Shown: piece by piece, positions 21,137-35,100 of the stretch | Position numbering within the stretch: position 1 is the first letter of the stretch | Layout of the letters: each line of letters starts with the position of its first letter | Origin: Glandiceps talaboti | Lineage: Eukaryota; Hemichordata; Enteropneusta; Spengelidae | DNA: 42,500 nucleotides | Direction: 5' to 3' | Assembly: GCF_964340395.1 (NCBI RefSeq) | Contig: NC_135567.1 | Location: 17,910,306 to 17,952,805 of the forward strand | Position numbers and translations under genes: made by a program | Notes under the pieces: model-generated | What the model was told of the DNA's origin: nothing | Databases searched by the model: none | What the model saw: only the letters and a program-made list of their open reading frames with translations

Positions 21137-23734
21137 CTAGGAAAAAAGTAAGAAACCAAAAGTTGAAGGACAAATTATAACTGAAACAGTGGCCATATGG
21201 AAGAGGATTGGGTATTTATTTGGATTTTTAATTTATACAACAATTTTATCATGGCTTCCTACTTGAAAAAGTAATGTGAAATAACATAGACCAAGACTGT
21301 GTTTTGAACTTAATACATTGCAGAAAGCTAAAAAACATGTAAAATGTTTGTTACTGTATGTACAATACCGAACATATCTTATCCACTTTATGGAGTTACA
21401 AACAAGGACTTGGCATATGTTGTTTCTTGCTTATTTTTCAAGTAGGAAGTCATGATAAATCTATTTCATAAATTAAAAATCTAAAATAAATACCCAATCC
21501 TCATTCATATGGCCACTTTAATATGCAAACATTGTGAATTATTAACATAAACCAGAAATTACTGGTGTGCGCATATACTAATAATACATGCAATGCAGTG
21601 CAATACCGAAAACATTATGGCATACCTACATGCAAATGATATGCAAATAAGACACAATCGTTTGTTGTACATGAAAGCACACAATCATACAAACTTTTTA
21701 TTAATGGAAATTTGATGTTTCGGATAAACAGATGTAATAATAACAGAACCCCTTGCTACGTGAGTGTCTGTGGGAGTATCTGCACTCGTGCTTGCAAGAC
21801 AAGGAATTGGCTTTCATAATATATGCAAAAGTTTAGTGGGACCTTTCACTTCACGGAAACTGGTTCTTAAGATATATTCCACCGCAATACTTATTGATGT
21901 GACTGGAAAATCTAACAAGATACAAAGTCAATTATAAGAGATTCTACAGGAGTGTAGTTTGTAAGGATATTTAAGAAATTCATACCTGGTCCTCAGGATC
22001 ATCATATGGAACCACAAAAATTACTTCTCCTTTCTCAAAACTTAATTCATCTGTGTCCATCTTCTCATATTTATGTGTCGCTCTCACCTGCAAAAGAAAC
22101 ATGTGTTAGACCACTTAGATGGATGCCAATGTATCTGACCTATGTCCATATCTGATATATGTCCATGTCTGACCTATGTCCATATCTGACCTATGTCCAT
22201 ATCTGACCTATACCCATATCTGACCTATGTCCATATCTGACCTGTCCATATCTGACCTATATCCATATCTGACCTATGTCGGTGTCTGACCTATGTCCAT
22301 GTCTGACCTATGTCCATGTCTGACCTATGTCCATATCTGACCTATGTCCAGGTCAAACAACTTCATAAGTCTGCTACTCAATACTACTGGTGTTGTCAAG
22401 ACAACACTGAGGACCATACCTTGTAAAGAACACCTGGAGGAAGCTGTTCTTCTGGCTGTGAGGGTGCTGGTATTGCCATGGCAACAGCTCCTGGTTGACT
22501 ATCATCTGGTGGCACTGCTTGTGCATTAGAAGATGTGTCTTGACTTGTATCTGTCGGAAGCTGAAAATTGAAGTAAAAATTAGAAGTATGATAAACTGGT
22601 AACATTGATGAAAAACGGAATTTAACTTTGAAGTAATAATAATATGTATTCATAACGCAATAATGTCTTGTGCTCCTGATGAGCTCCAACAATTATCACC
22701 CCTCGCACAATATATAGCAGCGCAACAGCCCTTTATACTTCCTCAACTCCCTGGGGAGCATACAATCCCTTGCAGCCTTTATAAGCACATAGGACTAAAG
22801 CATTTGCATTGCAAACTCTATCCTACCAGGTACCTAATTATACCACCTGGGTTGACTGGGGTACACATAGGACTAAAGCATTTGCATTGCAAACTCTATC
22901 CTACCAGGTACCTAATTATACAGCTGGGTTGTCTGGGGTACACATAGGACTAAAGCATTTGCATTGCAAACTCTATCCTACCAGGTACCTAATTATACAG
23001 CTGGGTTGTCTGGGGTACACATAGGACTAAAGCATTTGCATTGCAAACTCTATCCTACCAGGTACCTAATTATACAGCTGGGTTGTCTGGGGTACACATA
23101 GGACTAAAGCATTTGCATTACAAACTCTATCCTACCAGGTACCTAATTATACAGCTGGGTGGACTGGATTTAGAATGATTAACCCTGCCTCTGATCTATA
23201 GCGACAGAACGGCCCTTTATACTTCCTCAACTCCATGTGGAGCATACAATCCATTGCAGCCTTTATAAGCACATAGGACTAAAGCATTGAATCTAAAAAT
23301 GTGTGAAACATTTGTTATTGTACGTACAATAACAAATCTTTTCACACACATATCAGTCCTTTCCAATTAATTGAGTTACAAACAAACTTGGTCTATGTTG
23401 TTTCACATTGATTTTTCAAGTAGGTCGCCATGATAAAAAATTTTATAAATCAAAAATCAAAAATAAATACCCAATCCTCATCAATGTGGCCACTTTAATT
23501 ATTAAATATAAACTTTATTTTGTTCATCAACTTGAAGAAAAAAATTTGAAAAAAAAACATGAAACAGGCCAGTGTTTCAGCAAGGGTTTCATTATAAGCC
23601 GGACGCCGGAGAAAGTACCCGCCTACTCTTGTCATTTCTCCGGCTACATTTTTCAAGAAGATGACAGAAATGACGTGAAATTTAGTCAAAGACAGTTTTG
23701 TAACGGTCATAATAATTTTCAGACTACAAAACCT

Positions 23735-23765
<31 letters not shown>

Positions 23766-26700
23766 GGGGGGGGGGGTGTGTTTGTACATGTAAACATGTG
23801 TGTGTGACTGAATGAATGTAAAATATGTGTATATTTATTATGTATGTGTTTATGCCAAAATTTGTGTCAGTTTGAGGTTTCCAAGCGGACATTGCAAAAT
23901 AAGAGCTTGGTACACACAATAATCATTTATATGATATTTACTTACTATGAAACTAGTATGATATTATATGTAGTATTTTAGGACAGGTCAAGTGTTTGCA
24001 TAATATGAATGTCACTAATTTCATGAAAAAAACTCAGGTGTTATCATGTTTATTACTTAATGTTTTGTTTATGCATAAATTAAATGCGGAAAAAAAGAAT
24101 GACTACCAAATCTTCCCTGTTGACTACCAGTTTTAAAAAGTGCATGGTAGTCAAAGTGACTACCAACTAAAAAAGTTAATTTTGAACCAGAGGTCTTTGT
24201 TTGATACAGGCTTCATTGAACAATCAAAGGGCCAATATAAAGGTAATGTGTTCATGTTTATCATAATTATTACCGTAGCTATGAGTTGTAAATGTAATGT
24301 ATACATGTACTCGAAAATCCACCATTTTGAACACGAAATGAGTGAAATTGTAAGTCGAAACAATTACTAATTTAGTGATCTTACCAAGTTCATGGAATTA
24401 CACCGACAGTTTTACAAATTTTCAAAACCTACCAATAAATCACGTAACACAAATTTTCTTCAGAGGAAACCTGACATCTGTGTCTTTTTTTCTAAATTAA
24501 ATATTTAACCAGTAAATGACAATGTATAATTAATGGTGTCCGTACTTCTGAAAGATGCTCTAAATGGCCTCTGAAAGGTTTCTGTTTTTGAAAAATTTTT
24601 CACCATGGGAAACCCACCCAAAACCAAACGCATCCCCCGCGCCAGCATAGCAGACAGGGTGCACGGTATGTATACACTTCTCCACCTACTATTATCATTT
24701 CTCCCCCTACTTTAAAACTTAATGAAACCCCTGGTGTTTGTAACTCAAGAAAATGCAAAAAACACTAAAAAGTTTGTAAAAAATTCATTATTCTGTATAT
24801 ACCTGAATTTCCTGGGATGTCATAACGGGAACAGGAGAGAAGACGTAAAGAAAGGACAAGATAAAAGTTAGTAAAATGGATTTGTTAGTCAAAATGGATA
24901 AAATTTACATGAAGTCTAGTCAGATTTTAATCATGAATGGCAATGAAAGGAAGATGAAATCAACCTTAATACACCACACCATTTTACAGGCTTTCCCAAA
25001 CAAAATGTTACAGTATATAATATGATATGACATGATGCGATATAACATAAGTAATTTAAAGTTGACATAAGAGCTTACTTGCACTGGTGTGTGTGTGTGT
25101 GTCCATACTAGTGGTATTTGCACTGCAGGGCAATACATATGTACCAGAGATGGTGTGTGTGCATACTAGTGGCAATACTACATACGTACCAGAGATTACT
25201 TGCACTGGTGTGTGTGTGTCCATACTACTGGTATTATTACATAAGTACTAGAGATTACTTGCACTGGTGTGTGTGTGTGCATACTTGTGGTATCATTACA
25301 TATGTACCAGAGATTACTTGCACTGGTGTGTGTGTGTGTGGATACTAGTGGTATTTTCCCGGATTATTTAATGATGCAAGTAATCTATTAATTCCATGGG
25401 ATTCCAGCGTTCCGAGATGGAAAATGATTTCCTCCTCCTTCAACCTCAAACGATCCTTATCACCGGAAACCTTACAAATTCCTGAAATAGACATATCTGA
25501 TACACTAGGATTGTCCCTGTCAAAATTGATGATTTTGTCATTGCCAATATTTGAAGTTTTTTACCTGCGCTCCAATGTGTACCTCTTCATACACCGATGA
25601 TGAAACCCCTCCTTCAGCACCTTCGACCACATAGTCAGCCCCATTCTCCATTGATGACCTTGGAACACTGTACTCTGTATCATCCTCTGGCGTTGCCGAC
25701 GGCGCCGAGATGACCTCATTTTGTTTGACCTCATTCTCTTTACTGTCATTGGGTAAGGCAACATTGTAATGTTTGGCAAGACTACTTCTTTGTTCGGGGG
25801 TGGAAGGTAGTTGGGGGGAGGGCTGGGAATCGTAACTGTCTGAATCCCTGAAGATAAAACATAAAAACATTTTTATTTTAAACAAGAGCGGATTGCTCTA
25901 GTCTGCGCCTGGCTTAACCCTTTCAGGACTAGAAACTTTCCCGCCAAAATTTTTGAACAAAAATTCTTGTCTCTCTGTAATTTTTGGAAACAGATCAACT
26001 TTATTTTAGACCAGAATTCAAGACATATTACTTCCCAATGAAGTAATATTCTTAAATTTTAGAAAATGTTCTTACAATCAAGTTTCTATTTATTCCAATA
26101 TCGTCTCTAGTCATGAAAGGATTAAACACAGAACTGCCATATATAAAGAGGATTATGGCTAATCTATGCAAATGCGGGAAATTCAAACTGCTGTACAGAG
26201 CACTAGTTTCTGGGTCTTGTTTTCAGCATTTTTTCTGTGCTCCGAGAAACACACAGGTCATGTATCATGTACAAATTGTTTGTGAATCTCGTAGGATGGT
26301 AACTTGATACACAAATTAGTTGAAAATCAGTCTGTTTGTTTCATAGAATGAAAAAAACTTTCCAAATGAGACAAATTCCCCTGCAAACAGCTGCCTAGAT
26401 TGTGTGTCATTCAGGATTATTCAAATATGTGGGATTTGCATATGAAAACCCCAAATATAGGGAATGTTTATATTTTGGTGATTACTTGCCAGTGAGTCAT
26501 CACAAGTTCTCCACCTCCAAATATACAGTCAGTCATATGCAAAATAGGGTCCCAGGCGCTGTCAGTTGTATGTTTAACAACAAAATGAGCTCTGATGCCA
26601 TATTTGGACATGTACTAGCTTCTCATTAATTTTGTGTAAAACTAACGACCATATTAGTAAAAGTATTAAGAAATTATATGAAACAGCCCAACTTAATTAA

Positions 26701-29700
26701 GAAAGTGGCCATATTATTATTGGTCATTTATTTTGGATTTTTAATTTACAAAACAATTTTATCATGGCTTCCTACTTGAAAAATCAATGTGAAATGACAT
26801 TGTATAAGTCTGTGTTTGTAACTCAATACATTGCAAAAAGCCAAAAATTATGTAAAAGTAGTTGTACATACAATAACAAACATTATACACATTTATTATG
26901 TTTTTGCAAGTCATTGAACTACAAACAAGGACTTGGTATATGTTGTGTCACGTTGATTTTTCAAGTATGTCACAATGATAAACTTGTTTTGTAAATTAAA
27001 AATCCAAAATAAATACCCAATCCTCATCCATATTGCTATTTTAAGTAAAATCTTCAAGCATGTATTAATATTTTCATTACCGATAATAATGATAAAAATG
27101 TTAGTTTTTAGATAGAGCTTTCCAATACTTCCTGCTTTCCTGTTATAGTCCCTAGTGGACCAATTTTGGAACTGAAGACTACAAGGTCCCGTGCCCCAAA
27201 CAATTCACAATTAGTACCCCTGGCATGGATCTATAGAAACACTACGGCCCTTTATAGAAATTACACTTTCCTGGGAGATTACAATCTATTATGTTGAACT
27301 GAATTTTTCCAGTTATATTTCCAACGATTAGACTTAAACTTGTCTTTTACTTTGATTTAACTTTGTGAAAATACCAAATTGCATGCATCTTGACACCACA
27401 TGCTGTGTACCATTGGCAAAATGATAAACCCATGTGGAATTATAAACCCATATGGAATTATTCTATGAACAAGCCTTAAGACTTGTGCCTTCACCAAACT
27501 GCTATTTAACAAAACGTTTATGTGACATAACTTCATGACATGAAGAACGTTATCTACTTTACATAATTACCGATATAACAGAACAAAATAGTTACATATA
27601 TGTGCACCACACTGCATCGCAATCCATGAAATACCAATAACAATGAAAGTGAATGTGTATGCAAATTGTGATATAAAACAACAATATATGCAAATTAAGG
27701 TGATTAATATGAATGTAATCTATGCAGGTTTTACCAGATTTCTCCCTCTGTTACAGAGCTTCCCCATTAAAATTATGGTGCAAAGGTACTGAAATCTGTG
27801 TGTTTCACCAGATTTTCCCCTCTGTTACCTGGGGTCCTCACTAAATTATGGTGCAAACGTATTGTAATCTATGTGAGGTTTACCAGATTTTCCCCTCTGT
27901 TACCTGGGGTCCTCACTAAACTATGGTGCAAAGGTACTGAAACATATGTGAGGTTTACCAGATTTTCCCCTCTGCTATCAGGTTCCACACCAAAACACTG
28001 GTGTAGGTATGGAAATGTATGCAAGTGTAATTGAATCTTGGTGGTAATTCAAATTTGTGCAAGAATAAGGCATTACTCTTGGCATTGAAAATGAAAGCCA
28101 ATCATGGGTAAGTCTCTACGTTACCCACAACATACATTTTTTGGTGACACACTGCATGCTGTGAACATTTAGCATTCTAATGCACACTCACATTTAACCT
28201 TTAACCTTTAACCTTTGCCCCCCACCAAGCGCAATCACACCCAATCAAATCAAAGTATCAACCAGTCTCCTGAAACACTATAGCTGGAAAAATATCAGCT
28301 TCATTCACTCAAAAAAAATCATACAAACACAGCTAAGAACAGAGGAACACTACAATGTTCACAGACACATTCATGTACAATATACTAGGTGGTCCTAAAG
28401 ATAATGTACAGTATACTAGGTGGGCCTATATAGCTAATAAACACACACCTAGTGGATTGTCTGGCAATATTGTATGTTCCATCTGCTGCTGCTTGGGCCA
28501 ACTTATCCATTATGTCGTTAAGTTGGTTTTTCACTTTAGATAGTTCTCCATGAAATGTAGATTCCGCTGCAAACGTTATTTGGAATGTATTCGCATAAAG
28601 GGGTATCCGTCTGTACAAAAAAGGAAAAATGAGAATCAATGAATAAACAGACAAATAACACTTTGTAAAATTAGGTACGTAAACACATTAGGCCTAACAA
28701 AAAATGGTGTGGTTCCAATTACACTCAATTCTAGAATAGGTGGGGTAGGTAGATTTTTTATTTTTTTTATTATGTGTGAATGTCTAGTTCAGTTTTTCCA
28801 TTTTTTTCCAAATGGTCTCAGTGTTATTGGATTCTGGTCATCAGATGTACAGCCATTACAGATTGGAAGAACACTTTTATATTGTCTGATGTCAGTTTCT
28901 GCATCCACTATTACTTGCGAGACTTCTCAATTTTCGCAATTTTTTTCTTCTTGAATACGTAAAAAACAGTTTAGGGTTGGCATGAAAAACTAAGTTGGTT
29001 CGGGTAATTGGAAAGAAACAATTCTTTGTTAGGCCTAAAATCTATAAGTATCAAATAATATTTCCATGGCCCTCAACCAGAAATGTTCTTTCTGTTGCTT
29101 TCAAAGTTTGCCTATATATTTTTCTTCTCTGGTGGAATAAATTTCAATTCATTTCAAATTCAATTCATTTCAATTCAATATACTTTGGAACAGTAAATTT
29201 GAAATAAATTATGGTCCACTGTAGAAAGATCAAAATATTGTATTTGTTTCCAATTCATTGTTTCTAATAGTATATTGTACTGTCGTAATTTCATTTGAAA
29301 GGTAAATTGGAAATGAATGTAACATTTCGATCTGTCTAGTATGGACCATTGTTATGTAAATTTATGATAATTTCATTTGTAACATTGTTTCCATTTACTT
29401 AATTTATTCATAGCTATCTTCAATTATTAAGTAACTATATTTGTATTTTGGGCTGATGGCCTTGGATGTACAGAATAAAAAACCATACTATATTGTACTT
29501 TCCAACATAATATATACAACTGCCGACATCAGACCTGGATGAACAGAAATTGTTACAAACAGGGAAAGCTAACAAATGAATTGGATTATTAACACTTTGC
29601 TCAGCATGTTGGAACAGCAGAGACTTATATTATACATGCACCATGGTTTGATAAGACAGTTTTATGGCCTCTTTATGTGTACATAAAATGCCAGGGGGAC

Positions 29701-32128
29701 TGAATTGGATTAATAACACTTTGCTCCTCATGTTGGAACAGCAGAGACTTGTATTACACACCATGGTTTGATAGGAACAGTTTTTATGGCTCCTTTATGT
29801 TGACACAAAATGCCAGGGGGACTGGAAATTTCGTTGTGAATGTGAACTTTTAAGTAAAACCTGTTTTTACAAATGATGAAATGTAATACCAGTCTATCTG
29901 TACTTCCAGCACGCTGTGCCGAGTGTTATTAATCCAATTCATTTGTTTAATTTCCTTGTTTGTAACAGTTTCTGTTCGTCCACGGTCTGATGTCGGCAGT
30001 TGTGTATTCAATGCTCCGATGTCAGTAGTTGTAATTTTCAAATCTCAGTCACATACCTATCATAAAGTGATGGTAATTCCTCTAGAAGTTCATTATTTAA
30101 TTCATCATACAATCTCTTTGCGTCCACGTAAGCGTCTTGCACCTTGTTAAAAATAAAAACAAAGAAACTGATTAATTTATGCCAATGAGAAACCTGTAAT
30201 TCCAAATTACATTTATTATCTCTGAAAAATTTCAATCAAGGCATTATTAAAATATGAATGCCCTACAAAGTTAATCTTTAGTATTATTTTAATTGTTCAG
30301 TGATTTGATTACCAGGGCTTGAAATTAACTTTTCTCTTCGGTAGTCCCTGTGGGCAACCAATTTCAGAAGTTAGAAATTTGTAGCCCAAGTATTGTGACC
30401 TGTAGTCCCATATTCCTGAACTGAAAACAGAGTTCCTCTATTGGAAATATGCATGTTATCAAAATACTTTCATGTCCATAAATCTTCCATCTTCATCACA
30501 TAATCAGTGGTAGCCTGAGTGGGCTACCAGCTGCAAACTATGGTGGCCCCATGACAAGAATTGGTAGTCTATGGGCATGGGACTATGGTAGCCCCATGAC
30601 AAGAATTGGTAGTCTATGGGCATGGGACTATGGTAGCCCCATGACAAGAATTGGTAGTCTGTGGGCATGGGACTATGGTAGCCCCATGACATGAATTGGT
30701 AGTCTGTGGACATGGGACTATGGTAGCCCCATGACAAGAATTGGTAGTCTGTGGACATGGGACTATGGTAGCCCCATGACATGAATTGGTAGTCTGTGGG
30801 CATGGGACTATGGTAGGCCCATGACAAGAATTGGTAGTCTGTGGGGCATGAGACTATGGTAGACCCATGACAAGAATTGGTAGTCTGTGGGCATGGGACT
30901 ATGGTAGCCCCATGACAAGAATTGGTAGTTGGTGGGCATGGGACTATGGTAGCCCCATGACAAGAATTGGTAGTCTGTGGGCATGGGACTATCCGGTCAC
31001 AAATGAATCTACCCTGCACGAGCTTATGGGCTTTGCCTAGTTATGATATTATGTTAATACCAGGTTTAAGTTCATTCACCTGGAAGTGATAATCATGTTT
31101 GCGACAGTAACAAGAATACTATGAGTGACTTTTAAAATACGCCACATAAATCACACCAAAATCGGTATAAACTCAGTCTGTGTCACTTTAATCATACCTT
31201 TGCTGTTTTCGCTTCATCTTTTTTCTTGGGATTACTCTGCACTGCTTCTAAATTATGTCTTGCACTGTCATAATCAACTAGTTTTCTACCACGTTTGGAT
31301 ATTCTGCTCTGTAACGTAGAAACATTGGAAATGGCATTTATATTATTCCAGGATATTTTTCATAAAAATTACTTTCATTAATTTTGTGTAACCAAGATTA
31401 AGATCACTAAAGAAATAGCTTTTTTAAAAACATGGATGTTTCCATACATAGAATAATTGATAATACCATGAACGAGCCAAGTTGAACAAAAACTATGGAA
31501 TTTATACCATTGTTAAACTACGTCACAACAACGAGTGTCAATGTCATTGGTTCTGCTGTTTCTGAAACTATGGAATTTGTCATTCTGATGGGAATACTGC
31601 CACCTAGTGGTCAGCTGTAACTATGGAATTTGTCATTACAACGAGGTTCGTTAACCAAGACAGATCGAAAGCTCAATGCTATAAACTTTGAACTGCTTGC
31701 ACATTATTAGAGCTTTGGTAATCATTTGATGTACCACACTGATGAACATGTTTGGTCATTGTACTATTCAGAGGAAACACCAAACATATACAGACAGTAG
31801 TAATACTGAAGTTACGTTATTGGAATCTAGTTTTTGAAGCGACTACGTAGCTTTCATCCGAATCATCCACGCATCACCAAATGGCATCACATCATTACGC
31901 TGATGACATATGAGTGATTCTGATACAAGCTACGCAGTTGCTTCAGAACTAGATTCCAATAACGTAACTCTACTATTACTACTCAATCTGATTAAAATCT
32001 GGTGTGGTGAAAGTGGCTAGATGTCTTTATTAACCTCTATTTTCACTGTTTTGTGTCGTTTGTTTTGTTCCAGATGATAAAAGGGAGTCAAATATCAATT
32101 TCTATTCTACATACATACATACATACAT

Positions 32129-32189
<61 letters not shown>

Positions 32190-35100
32190 TACGTACATAC
32201 ATACATACATACATACATACATACATACATACATACATACATACATACATACATACATACATACATACATACATACATACATACATACAGACATACACCC
32301 TTACCTTGACTTCAGTAAATGAATTTTGATAGGTATTAATTGGATTGTAAACTTGTTCTGAAAGTCTCTGTTGGTAGTCATCCCAAAGTAATTCACCAGT
32401 CTGTAAAATAGAAATATTAACACTTACAACCCACAAAATTAAAACGGTACATTTTCTTGCTAGTGGTAAGTAACAATGACACAAGTTTCATGCAAAAACA
32501 TACAATGTAATTAGCATAATCTGCTCGGTCAATAAATGTTATTATTACATTACCTCTGCTAGGTCAATAAATGTTATTATTACATTACCTCTGCTAGGTC
32601 AATAAATGTTATTATTACATTACCTCTGCTAGGTCAATAAATGTTGTTATTACATTACCTCTGTTAGGTCAATAAATGTTATTATTACAGTACCTCTGCT
32701 AGGTCAATAAATGTTATTATTACATTACCTCTGCTAGGTCAATAAAATTACAACATCACCTCTGCTAGGTCAATAAATGTTGTTATTACATTACCTCTGC
32801 TAGGTCAATAAAATTACAACATTACCTCTGCTAGGTCAATAAATGTTGTTATTACATTACCTCTGCTAGGTCAATAAATGTTGTTATTACATTACCTCTG
32901 CTAGGTCAATAAATGTTGTTATTACATTACCTCTGCTAGGTCAATAAATGTTATTATTACATTACCTCTGCTAGGTCAATAAATGGTATTATTACATTAC
33001 CTCTGCTAGGTCAATAAATGTTATTATTACAGTACCTCTGCTTGGTCAATAAATGGTATTATTACATTACCTCTGCTAGGTCAATAAATGTTATTATTAC
33101 ATTACCTCTGCTTGGTCAATAAATGTTATTATTACATTACCTCTGTTAGGTCAATAAATATTATTATTACATTACCTCTGCTAGGTCAATAAAATTACAA
33201 CATCACCTCTGCTAGGTCGATAAATGTTATTATTACATTACCTCTGCTAGGTCAATACATATTATTACATTACCTCTATCTGCTAGGTCAATAAATATTA
33301 TTACATTACCTCTGCCAGGTCATTTAGTTCATTATAACCCTCCCACTCTTCTTCGTAGACTTCCCTGAGAAAACCATACAAACTCCTACTAGCTGCACTC
33401 ATAGCTGGAAAAATGGCAAAACATGAATCATAGTAAATAAACAATATGGGTGGTAGAATAATGTTCTATACAAACTTCTACTAGCTACAGTTATAGCCAA
33501 TTATACCATGCACGATCTAAGTTGGAACAAAAAATATGGAATATATACTCTGGTTGTACTATATGTCACGACAATGTGCATCTATGTCACAACAACACGT
33601 GTTTACATCACTGGTTCTGCTGTGTTCAAAATATGAGTCGAAACGTTGAAACTTGCCATTACTTATCCCGATATTACTTTGATATTACTGGCGCTGGGAA
33701 TAATTATGTTATTCTCCAATATTTTTCTTCATTCTGCCGGAAAATACTCGTGGCCTAATAGTGACAAAACCTTTAGTGACAAAACCCTTAGTATTTTCCT
33801 AAGGGTTGTCAGTACTCGTCTGGTGACTTGTAGTGATAAAGACCCCTTTATTTTGTCACTTATTTTCCTTGGCATGCAATGATTATCATTACATGATCAA
33901 GAGCCACAGTAGATGATTCAAAACATTGCATTTGTTTCCAACATACCTTTAACACACTGGATATATTTATTAATTTCTTTCTGTAGTTTACTAGCTGCAG
34001 CTTGTTGTTTGTTAAAATGCTGGACATATTCATCAAATATTTTATCTTTCGTTTCATCAGCTTTCCCCAAAGAGCGAAGCATCTGAAAAAGGAGAGAAAA
34101 TAGCACATTAACAGATTATTTGATAAATCTAAAATAAAAAGCCCTTCTCTTCTGCTACTGTGCAAAACACCTTGTGGTTATCTCACACAGTTAGATGTGG
34201 TACGGAAGTGATGTGATGAGTTGACTTGATACTGTACAAAACACCTTGTGGTTATCACAGACAGTCAGATGTGGTACTGAAGTGATGTGATCAGTTTACT
34301 CGATACTGTACAAAACACTTTGTGGTTATCACATACAGTCAGGTGTGGTACTGAAGTGATGTGATGAGTTGACTTGATACTGTACAAAACACTTTGTGGT
34401 TATCACATACAGTCAGATGTCGTACTGAAGTGATGTGATGAATTTACTTGATACTGTACAAAACACTTTGTGGTTATCACGTACAGTCAGGTGTGGTAAT
34501 GAAGTGATGTGATCAGTTTACAATATTTGATGTGTTCTAGTTGCAGTTCTTATAAGTTTATTTGTTGAGGAGTGTTTTGGAAGAGTTGATATCTTTAACA
34601 GACTGTTATTTTGATTAAAATCACAGAGAATATTTACAGATAAATCAAAATGAACTGAAGCAAAAAAAATGAATTAAAAAAAAAGTAATTTTGAAGAACT
34701 GTGGCTTCACAAGTACAACTGCTGACATTGAAGCATTGGTCTAATAATGGTTTGATGATAACAGTTTTATGACCATTTTATCTGTACATGAAATGCCAGG
34801 ATAACTTCAAATTTGTTTGTGAATGTAAACTACTATGTAAAGAGGCCATACACAACTCAATCTGATTGAAATCTGAGGTGCTGAAAGCGGCTAGATGCCT
34901 TCAGGCTTCCTTCACCTCTATTTCTATCATTTTGTATCATTTGTTTTGTTCTGGGTGATGCCGGCGACCAGATTTATAATCAGATTGTACACAAGTGTTC
35001 TTATTAAATGATGGAATGTAATACAAGTCTCTGTACTTCCAACAAGCTGTGCCAAGTGTTATTAATCCAATTCACTTGTTTACTTTCCCTGTTTGTAACA

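Noticed and set aside
22138-23290. CRISPR-like array
   Set aside because: Direct tandem repeats without unique spacers, in an animal intron; these are minisatellites.
30504-31019. 171-codon minus-strand frame with repeated [14 protein letters not shown]
   Set aside because: Artefact of a 45-bp minisatellite inside a BIN1 intron whose period keeps the frame open.
32053-32484. Frames joining CATA microsatellite with exon 4 sequence
   Set aside because: The real exon stops at donor 32305; read-through into the microsatellite is intron.
33646-33882. Hydrophobic frame [19 protein letters not shown]
   Set aside because: Lies in an interspersed repeat whose other copies do not keep the frame.
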